Below, piece by piece: positions 58,777 to 64,000 of a DNA stretch of 64,000 nt. Position numbers and translations under genes: made by a program. Within the stretch, counting starts at the first letter, position 1; every line of letters begins with the position of its first letter. Source of the stretch: Microcaldota archaeon (GTDB taxonomy: Archaea > Micrarchaeota > Micrarchaeia > Anstonellales > Bilamarchaeaceae); assembly GCA_022627495.1 (NCBI GenBank), contig JAKEGJ010000022.1, positions 1-64,000 on the forward strand, read 5' to 3'. The notes beneath the pieces were generated by a model, which was not told the DNA's origin, ran no database searches, and was given only the letters and a program-made list of their open reading frames with translations.

Positions 58777-59718
58777 ATGGGCGGGAGGAGGATGCGCGGG
58801 CCTGCGGACGGCGATGGACCGAGGCAGACCGGCAAAGAGCCGCTTCTTGAACTGTTTTCAATCCGCCCGCAGGAAATCTCGGTTCCCGGATTATTCGGAG
58901 TGGTTGATGCCTTCGGCAAGGAAAAGAGCAAACAGCGCAACTTACTCGCGCAGGCAGAGAGGTCGATTGAGGCGATTTACCAAAATTTCTCCCCGGCCGG
59001 GCGCGCCAGCTTCTTCGCGATGTTATATGACAGGTTCTCGGAAAGCTACGACCAGCACATGCACGAAACCGGCCATTTCCGGGCAATCCGCAGATGCATG
59101 CAATACGCGATGCCATACCTGCGGACGCCGATACTCGACCTGACCGCAGGGACGGGCGAGCCCCTCATGTACGCGCTCGAATTCATGGAAAGCTCCAGGG
59201 GATTGCGCGGCAGCGCGCTGGATTTGCTTGTCCCCAAGACGAAGCTGATTGAGACGGACCTGAGCCATCTGGCAATCGCGAATGAGATTTCCACCATGAT
59301 GCTCGCCAAGGCCCGCTTGAAGCACTCGGATGGGCAGGTGGGTTTCACATCGTTCAACGCCTGCGAACTGCCTGATGCATATAGGCGAAGGTTCAACACC
59401 GTCATCTCAGCTCAGACGTTCCATTTGATTTCGGACGAGGACAAGACAAAGCTCGTTCGCTCGATGCGCGAGGCGCTCGCCCCCGGGGGCGTGGCGGTGG
59501 TGCTGGAGGAGGACCCGTTCAGGATAACGCAGAGCATCTACATCGAATCGCTGAGCTTGTTTTTGAGAGCAGTAGTTAATCCAATAAAATATCAAGAAAA
59601 GTTATGGGTCTATTTTACCAACGACGGCTTCATCCGGCTCGATGACTCCGCAACAGCCCCAATCGACTCCGAGCACGCCATGCGCGTGCACATCTTCCAG
59701 CAGGTTGCACAGGCCTAA
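58777..59718 (+). CDS. SAM-dependent methyltransferase (class I)
   Basis: A protein of about 313 residues. Motif I reads TPILDLTAGTGEPLMYAL; ISAQTFHLISDEDKTKLVRSM and LAPGGVAVVLEEDPF follow as motifs IV-VI. The N-terminal 100 residues are an added domain. The start is uncertain (58777 or 58792), both downstream of a TATA shared with the HPr-kinase-like gene. The closing segment of the gene is unusually A/T-rich around 59575-59620. Substrate unknown. Confidence 0.8.
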   Translation: MGGRRMRGPADGDGPRQTGKEPLLELFSIRPQEISVPGLFGVVDAFGKEKSKQRNLLAQAERSIEAIYQNFSPAGRASFFAMLYDRFSESYDQHMHETGHFRAIRRCMQYAMPYLRTPILDLTAGTGEPLMYALEFMESSRGLRGSALDLLVPKTKLIETDLSHLAIANEISTMMLAKARLKHSDGQVGFTSFNACELPDAYRRRFNTVISAQTFHLISDEDKTKLVRSMREALAPGGVAVVLEEDPFRITQSIYIESLSLFLRAVVNPIKYQEKLWVYFTNDGFIRLDDSATAPIDSEHAMRVHIFQQVAQA

Positions 59719-59872
59719 ATCCATTCGAAATCCCGGATTCCGCACCAACAGAATGAGGTGCTGGAAGATGAATCGAACGCACAATGTAAAGGTTCGTCTT
59801 CGGTGCCATATCGATGGCGGCCCCTAAGGCCACGATGGCCAGGCATGTCTGGGGATACCGGCGGGATCGCCC

Positions 59873-60370
59873 TCACCGGCCGGGCCTTGCAATAGGCCCG
59901 AAATCCAGCTCCTCCTTCAGCGGATTGTACTCGTGCGGCTGCTTATAATAATCCACAATCAGGTGCGTCGTGGTCTTCGCCACGACTTTCGTGGCCTGGA
60001 TTCTCCGCATCAGTTCGGCCAGGTGCTTCTCGTCTTTCACCCGCGCAATCACAAGGACGTCGTGCTCGCCGCTGATTAGTATGAACGACACGATTTCCGG
60101 GAATTTTGCCGCAGGCCGGAGCGCGTCCTCCCACGGTTTTTCCATATTCACCCGCAGGAACATCAGGACCTGCATCATCTTGTCGACTTTCGGGAAATCC
60201 ACCACTGCCTGGTACTTCACGATGACGCCCGCGGCCTCGAGCTTTTTCAGCCTCTGGAGGAGCGTGTTCGGGTGAATCCTCAGCTTCCTCGAAAGCTCCT
60301 TCGACATTATCTTGGAGTTCTCAACAAGCGCCGCCAGGATTTTCTTGTCTGTCAGGTCTAGTTTCTCCAT
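59873..60370 (-). CDS. Lrp/AsnC-family transcription regulator
   Basis: A 165-residue single-unit Lrp protein: LDLTDKKILAALVENSKIMSKEL...HPNTLLQRLKKLEAAGVI is the winged helix; FPEIVSFILISGEHDVLVIARV is the RAM ligand domain. Unlike the double-headed pair at 15-17 kb it has the usual length. GAGGTGTGGGT precedes the ATG at 60370, and TTTTATATATATTTC is the likely TATA. A small zinc-protein gene lies upstream in the same direction. Confidence 0.92.
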   Translation of the reverse strand: MEKLDLTDKKILAALVENSKIMSKELSRKLRIHPNTLLQRLKKLEAAGVIVKYQAVVDFPKVDKMMQVLMFLRVNMEKPWEDALRPAAKFPEIVSFILISGEHDVLVIARVKDEKHLAELMRRIQATKVVAKTTTHLIVDYYKQPHEYNPLKEELDFGPIARPGR

Positions 60371-60457
60371 ACCCACACCTCTTTGATTTTAGTGGGTAGA
60401 AATATATATAAAATCGTCTGGCAGTGTGGTTTTTCACACAAAAATCAAAATTCACTG

Positions 60458-60607
60458 TTAAGGGGCATGAAATGCATCCTTCACGATTTCTGGCGAGCAG
60501 GACTTGTGCGCCTTGCAATAGCTCTCGCATTCGAAGGCGATGCGCGCGTCGCGGTAGCCGTGGCCGCACAAATCGCATACGTGCGCCATCTTCATGCCTA
60601 CGTTCAT
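60458..60607 (-). CDS. Small zinc-finger-like protein (49 aa)
   Basis: A short gene. The product MNVGMKMAHVCDLCGHGYRD continues to FECESYCKAHKSC, giving CxxC, a CxxxC and nearby His residues of a compact zinc-binding module. Small proteins of this pattern are widespread in archaea. Alternative starts are Met5 and Met7. The AT box AATTTAAAAAGTG (about 60652-60664) is shared with the divergent DGGGP synthase gene. Function unknown, possibly nucleic-acid binding. Confidence 0.65.
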   Translation of the reverse strand: MNVGMKMAHVCDLCGHGYRDARIAFECESYCKAHKSCSPEIVKDAFHAP

Positions 60608-60682
60608 TATCCAGACCAAAAACGCACCCCAGGGTTATCATCCCACTAAACACTTTTTAAATTCAGGGAGGGATACTAGCGC

Positions 60683-61522
60683 ATGTTCCTCAAGGAGCTA
60701 ATCAAGCTCACGCGCTTCGAGCATGCCATCATGCTCGCGTTCGCTGTTTTAATCGCCGAGACAGTGGTCCTCGGCGCGTTCCCTCCGCTTACGCTAATCA
60801 TCGCGCTCTCGCTTCTCGTTCCGGTTTTCAGCGAGATGGGCTCGTTCGCCCTCAACGATTATCTTGACATTGAAACAGACCGGCAAAACGGGAAGACGGA
60901 GCGGCCGCTTGTCCGGGGGACGATAAGCCCGCGCTTCGCGTTCTGGTTTTCAATGGCCTGCCTGGCGGTGTCCGTCGTCCTGGCGCTCTTCATCAACACC
61001 GCCGCGCTCATAATCGCCCTGATATTCAACGCGCTCGCGATTGCATACAACTGGAAGCTCAAGGACCTGCCCCTGGTCGGCAACAGCTACATCGCGCTCA
61101 CCATGGCAATACCGTTCCTGTTCGGGAATTTTGCCGTATCGGGCGAGCTTTCGCCGGTAGCGCTCATCCTTGCGCTTCTGGGTTTCGTGGCCGGGCTGGC
61201 GAGGGAGATAATCAAGTCCGCGCAGGACATGGAAGGGGACATGAAGGCGAGGGGCTCGAAAACCCTCCCGGTGATAATCGGCCGGGGACCAGCAGTCGTT
61301 TTGGCGGCCATATTGTACATATCCTTCCTGCCCCTTAGCGCCCTCCCGTTCTTTTTTGGGCTCGGGTTCGGGGTTCTTCCCGGAGCCATGATTGTTGCGG
61401 CTGACGCCATAGTCGTCCTTATTGCCCTCAAGGCGGCCAGGGGGGATTATCGGTTTGCCAGAAACGCCAGCCTTGTCGCTTTTTCCCTGGGGATGCTCGG
61501 AATCATGGCTGCAGCGCTCTAG
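60683..61522 (+). CDS. Digeranylgeranylglyceryl phosphate synthase (UbiA family)
   Basis: A 279-residue membrane protein with about eight spans. The first Asp motif is NDYLDIETDRQNGKTERPLV, closely matching archaeal DGGGP synthases, and the second SAQDMEGDMKARGSKTLP. It attaches the second geranylgeranyl chain to GGGP, completing the ether-lipid core. It uses the isoprenoid output of the mevalonate genes at 5.8-19.3 kb. The ATG lies about 27 bases after CACTTTTTAAATTC and also has AGGGAGGG upstream. Confidence 0.92.
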   Translation: MFLKELIKLTRFEHAIMLAFAVLIAETVVLGAFPPLTLIIALSLLVPVFSEMGSFALNDYLDIETDRQNGKTERPLVRGTISPRFAFWFSMACLAVSVVLALFINTAALIIALIFNALAIAYNWKLKDLPLVGNSYIALTMAIPFLFGNFAVSGELSPVALILALLGFVAGLAREIIKSAQDMEGDMKARGSKTLPVIIGRGPAVVLAAILYISFLPLSALPFFFGLGFGVLPGAMIVAADAIVVLIALKAARGDYRFARNASLVAFSLGMLGIMAAAL

Positions 61523-61642
61523 ATGTCGTTGATTGCAGTCTTTAACGGATATTAAGTTCGGCAAATGTCGAAATTTCGCCAGTTGGATTTAAAAACAAGG
61601 TGAAGGTTACCCGAAGCACCCATAGCAAAAGGTGATTGAAAA

Positions 61643-62029
61643 ATGGCAAACAAACAGATGAACTACGGGCAGATTGCATTCCTGGGAGGACTTGCAATTG
61701 CGATTATAGTGGGCGTGCTTTCGAGCTTCGTCCCCGCGAACCTCATGCCGATTATGATGGCGGTGCTGTTCGTGCTGGGCCTTGCGGTAGGCTTGCTCAA
61801 CATCAGCGACAAGGAGGTAGGCTCTTTCCTGCTCGCTACGGTGGCGCTCCTGCTTGCAGCGACATCCTGGAACGTATCTCTCGTGCAGAGCCTCGGCCTT
61901 CTGGGCGAGCTGGGAACCACGCTTGCAGGGATGGTCGCAGGGTTCACGAGCGCATTGATAGCGTTCATATCGCCCGCCGCGTTCATCGTGGCGATACTGG
62001 CGGTATACAAGATAGCCCAGCCGGACTGA
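61643..62029 (+). CDS. Conserved four-span membrane protein
   Basis: A 128-residue protein. It has four hydrophobic segments (AFLGGLAIAIIVGVLSSF, IMMAVLFVLGLAVGLLN, VGSFLLATVALLLAAT, AFISPAAFIVAILAVY). Starts MANKQMNYGQI. I recall similar short proteins in DPANN genomes, but without an assigned role. AAAGGTGATTG precedes the ATG and GGATTTAAAAAC lies about 50 bases upstream. The last loop is near-neutral. Not evidently in an operon with the ribosomal genes. Confidence 0.72.
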   Translation: MANKQMNYGQIAFLGGLAIAIIVGVLSSFVPANLMPIMMAVLFVLGLAVGLLNISDKEVGSFLLATVALLLAATSWNVSLVQSLGLLGELGTTLAGMVAGFTSALIAFISPAAFIVAILAVYKIAQPD

Positions 62030-62153
62030 ATCCGGCTTAATCTTTTTTTCATTCTTTCCATTTTATCCGCGCGTCGCACGCCCGCCGGACGCCGTTACTG
62101 GTAACATTATAAACCTTCTCTTCCGTTATTATTACGCTCTTTAGTAGGTTATA

Positions 62154-62221
62154 GTTCCCCACGTCACGCGACGTGCGGGGGCGAGCCGACTTGTGACGGC
62201 GCCGAAATAAGGCGACGGAAC
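62154..62221 (+). ncRNA. Structured leader of the eL18-uL13-uS9 operon
   Basis: Between a TATA box (62106-62118) and the eL18 start lies a compact fold. GTTCC (62154-62158) pairs with GGAAC (62217-62221), enclosing three hairpins: CCCCACGTC...GACGTGCGGGG (62157-62180), GCCG...CGGC (62185-62200) and CGCC-GAAATAA-GGCG (62200-62214). I do not recognise a known riboswitch. Autoregulation by a ribosomal protein is the likeliest role. Confidence 0.45.
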
Positions 62222-62240
62222 ACGTCTAAGGGTGGCGAAT

Positions 62241-62588
62241 ATGAAAAAAACGAAGGACAACCAGGTGCTTCTCTCCCTCATCGAGGGATTGATGAGAAGC
62301 GAGAAGCCGATTTGGAGGAAGGTGGCATACGAGCTTTCCAGGCCCAGGAGGCAGAAGGTGGAGGTCAACCTCAGCAAGCTAGACGAGTTCGCTGCGGAAG
62401 ACGCGACCATACTCGTGCCGGGCAAGGTGCTCGGGGCAGGCGCGCTCGGGAAGAAGGTCACCGTTGCGGCTTTCTCGTTCAGCGGGAAGGCCAGGCAGCT
62501 CATTGGGGCTGCGGGAGGCAGGGCGCTCACGATAGAGAACCTCCAGAAGGCGAACCCGGACGGCAGGGGCGTCGTAATACTGAAGTGA
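62241..62588 (+). CDS. rpl18e: Ribosomal protein eL18
   Basis: A 115-residue protein. Features: SRPRRQKVEVNLSKLDEFA, VPGKVLGAGALGKKVTVAAF and ARQLIGAAGGRALTIENL (quoted in parts), the archaeal L18e pattern. The start at 62241 has GGGTGG upstream; a GTG nine bases earlier is possible. First gene of a ribosomal-protein operon; the next start overlaps its stop. Confidence 0.95.
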   Translation: MKKTKDNQVLLSLIEGLMRSEKPIWRKVAYELSRPRRQKVEVNLSKLDEFAAEDATILVPGKVLGAGALGKKVTVAAFSFSGKARQLIGAAGGRALTIENLQKANPDGRGVVILK

Positions 62589-63010
62589 TGCTTATGCAGG
62601 TCATTGACGGAACGGACAAGATTTTCGGAAGGCTGGCAAGCAGGGTGGCGAAGAAGCTCGTCACCGGGGAGGAGGTGCACCTCATCAATGCCGAGAAGCT
62701 GATAATTGTCGGCAACCCGGCGGAGATTTGCCAGAGGTACCTCACGAAGAGGGGTCTGCGCCACAAAGGCACCCCGGAGAGGTCGCCTGTCTGGCCCAGG
62801 ATACCGCACATGCTCGTCAAGAAGATGATTAAGGGGATGCTCCCCCACGAGAATTCGAGGGGCCGCGAAGCGCTCAAAAGGCTCCGCGTGTACACGGGCA
62901 ACCCGAAGAAGCTCGAGGCGGCGGCCAAAATCGAGGGCGCTGATTTCGACGGGATATCCAAGCATGTCACGATACAGGAGCTCTGCAAGAGCATAGGTTA
63001 CTCAGGTTGA
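62588..63010 (+). CDS. rpl13: Ribosomal protein uL13
   Basis: A 140-residue protein. DKIFGRLASRVAKKLVTGE, VGNPAEICQRYL, RIPHMLVKKMIKGMLP and the C-terminal VTIQELCKSIGYSG fit archaeal L13. The ATG overlaps the eL18 stop (TGATG); a second ATG is six bases downstream. Large subunit protein, co-transcribed with eL18 and uS9. Confidence 0.95.
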   Translation: MLMQVIDGTDKIFGRLASRVAKKLVTGEEVHLINAEKLIIVGNPAEICQRYLTKRGLRHKGTPERSPVWPRIPHMLVKKMIKGMLPHENSRGREALKRLRVYTGNPKKLEAAAKIEGADFDGISKHVTIQELCKSIGYSG

Positions 63011-63014
63011 TATT

Positions 63015-63653
63015 ATGGTCAAGGAAGAAAAAGCCGAGGAAGAGAAGAAAAAGAAGGCGAAGCCGAAGGCCGCCAAGCCGAAAGAGGAGGCCAAGGACGA
63101 TGCGCCCAAGGCGGCAGAAACGCATGCCCCGAAAGCCGAGGCGCATTCGCCGAAGCAGCCCCCGGAGGGGCCGGCCGAACCCAGGCCAGAGGCAAAGGCG
63201 GAGAAGCCTGAGCCGAAGGCCAAGAGGAAGAGGGCCGGCGCCAAGAAAGCGGCGACAAGGGCGTTCGTGGCAAGGGGCAAGCGGAAGGAAAGCGTCGCCA
63301 GGGCCACGATAACCGAGGGCAAGGGCGTTGTCAGGGTGAACAGCCAGAATATCGAGTCCCTCAGCAACTCCTATGTCAGGGATATCATCAGGGAGCCGCT
63401 CCGGTATGTCGGGCCCGAGGCTAACGCCGTGGACATTTCGGTGAACGTGAACGGCGGCGGCGCGATGGGCCAGGCGCAGGCAGCAAGGACCGCGATAGCA
63501 AACGCGCTCTCGCTTTATTTCGACAAGATGAACCTGCGCGAGAAGTTCATCGAGATAGACCGCACGCTGGTAATAGAAGACACGAGGCGCGTGGAATCGA
63601 AGAAGTTCCGCGGCCCGAAAGCAAGGGCAAGGTTCCAGAAATCATATCGTTGA
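63015..63653 (+). CDS. rps9: Ribosomal protein uS9 with long charged N-terminal extension
   Basis: A 212-residue protein. The uS9 core starts near residue 83 (FVARGKRKESVARATI) and ends with the conserved RARFQKSYR tail that reaches the P-site tRNA. The first 80 residues are almost only Lys, Glu, Ala and Pro and are absent from typical archaeal uS9 of about 130-135 residues. The ATG at 63015 is close behind the uL13 stop; no better internal start with a ribosome site is seen before the core, so the extension is probably translated. Confidence 0.93.
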   Translation: MVKEEKAEEEKKKKAKPKAAKPKEEAKDDAPKAAETHAPKAEAHSPKQPPEGPAEPRPEAKAEKPEPKAKRKRAGAKKAATRAFVARGKRKESVARATITEGKGVVRVNSQNIESLSNSYVRDIIREPLRYVGPEANAVDISVNVNGGGAMGQAQAARTAIANALSLYFDKMNLREKFIEIDRTLVIEDTRRVESKKFRGPKARARFQKSYR

Positions 63654-63669
63654 TTTTTTTCTTTTTTTA
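63654..63669 (+). terminator. T-rich terminator after uS9
   Basis: Two runs of seven T directly after the uS9 stop, before the RpoN gene. Confidence 0.6.
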
Positions 63670-63707
63670 TCAATTTAACGCAATCATGATTGTCGAGGGT
63701 GATCTGG

Positions 63708-63902
63708 TTGGAATTCCCGGTAAGATGCTTCACGTGCGGCTCGGTCATCGGGCACATGTACGAGCAGTACAAGAGCATGTCGAAGGACAAGAAGGCGGAT
63801 GTGTGCCTCGATGAGTTGGGTGTCGAGCGCATATGCTGCAGGAGAATGTTCATATCCCACGTGGATATCGTCCAGAATGTGCTTAGATACCCAAGGGTTT
63901 GA
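63708..63902 (+). CDS. rpoN: RNA polymerase subunit N
   Basis: A 64-residue zinc-bundle protein: FPVRCFTCGSVIGHMYE, LDELGVERICCRRM and FISHVDIV give the four zinc Cys and the usual Rpb10/RpoN layout. The start is a TTG at 63708 (MEFPVRC), preceded by GAGGGTGATC; no ATG fits homology. Essential RNA polymerase assembly subunit, commonly encoded next to uS9. Confidence 0.94.
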   Translation: MEFPVRCFTCGSVIGHMYEQYKSMSKDKKADVCLDELGVERICCRRMFISHVDIVQNVLRYPRV

Positions 63903-63961
63903 TTTCGTCAATTGTCCATGAATTGAAACAACCCTTTTAAAACATTTTGATGCAGATACAT

Positions 63962-64000
63962 ATGATAGCCTGGGATGTCGGGTGGGTAAGTTTTGCCTAT
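63962..64000 (+). CDS. Start of a gene cut by the window end
   Basis: The ATG at 63962 lies about 27 bases after CCTTTTAAAAC, the leaderless pattern of this genome. The frame MIAWDVGWVSFAY stays open to the last base. Too short to identify. Confidence 0.4.
   Translation, partial: MIAWDVGWVSFAY

Noticed and set aside
59719-59872. Possible C/D-box sRNA
   Set aside because: A GATGAA segment is present, but no matching D box or closing stem at the right distance.
62101-62240. Known riboswitch or tRNA in the eL18 leader
   Set aside because: The four-stem layout lacks tRNA loops and does not match fluoride, SAM or other classes I could recall.

Overview
The window reads as archaeal chromosome, GC-rich. 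Protein families are archaeal: uS9/uL13/eL18, eS24/eS27, aIF5A, Kae1, RpoN, Lsm, Hjc, SMC, DGGGP synthase, an archaeal mevalonate route and many Lrp/TrmB-type regulators. Most genes carry a TATA box about 26 bases before the start codon and so look leaderless; others use GGTGA-type ribosome sites. The cysteine-rich Kazal/DSDGG lipoproteins, small genes and mixed gene order suggest a DPANN-type lineage (Diapherotrites or Micrarchaeota-like), but that is an inference without phylogeny. No rRNA, CRISPR array or provirus is visible.

Region by region. 0.2-4.3 kb: a small zinc-ribbon ORF, an unknown protein, and a UbiA prenyltransferase plus CrtI-type desaturase. 4.36-4.82 kb: tRNA-Thr(GGU) interrupted in its D-arm, followed by a hairpin array that repeats the tRNA 3' end. 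5-19.3 kb: all enzymes of the archaeal mevalonate pathway from mevalonate to isopentenyl diphosphate (mevalonate kinase; two-subunit phosphomevalonate dehydratase; UbiD-family decarboxylase with UbiX; isopentenyl phosphate kinase), interspersed with endonuclease III, a FecR-like surface protein, a double metallophosphoesterase and two tandem double-headed Lrp-like regulators. 19.6-29.9 kb: a Kazal lipoprotein, YprB-like nuclease, a broken IS200/IS605 element, a solute-binding protein, an archaeal ATPase-nuclease, M42 peptidase, spermidine-synthase-like enzyme, permuted GTPase, double response regulator and Hjc. 29.9-40 kb: a TatA-like mini protein, a soluble-adenylyl-cyclase-like giant, two secreted beta-helix proteins flanking a kinase-fold protein, and a secreted metzincin. 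40-44.2 kb: Kae1, CAAX protease, eS27, eS24 and aIF5A in one overlapping operon, divergent from TatD, NYN nuclease and Lsm. 44.2-44.6 kb: tRNA-Ala(GGC) followed by a second tail-repeat array. 44.6-49 kb: lipoproteins and a TrmB regulator. 49-59.7 kb: SMC, NMN adenylyltransferase, membrane and unknown proteins, agmatinase family, HPr-kinase-like protein, methyltransferase. 59.8-64 kb: Lrp regulator, DGGGP synthase, and the eL18-uL13-uS9-RpoN cluster.

The most unusual signal is the pair of tRNA-linked arrays. After both tRNA genes, which share no sequence, the last 7-12 bases of the tRNA recur two more times. Each copy is followed by a loop and an inverted copy, and each is preceded by a short spacer hairpin. 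With the hairpin-rich insert inside tRNA-Thr, flanked by a 7-base direct repeat, this suggests a recurring tRNA-targeted palindromic element or processing system that I do not recognise. Other points are three secreted proteins whose Tat-like signals lack the second arginine, together with a TatA-like 38-residue protein; a cyclase protein with a degenerate ATPase; and a dispersed 117-174 base structured repeat shared between the IS end and a solo copy.
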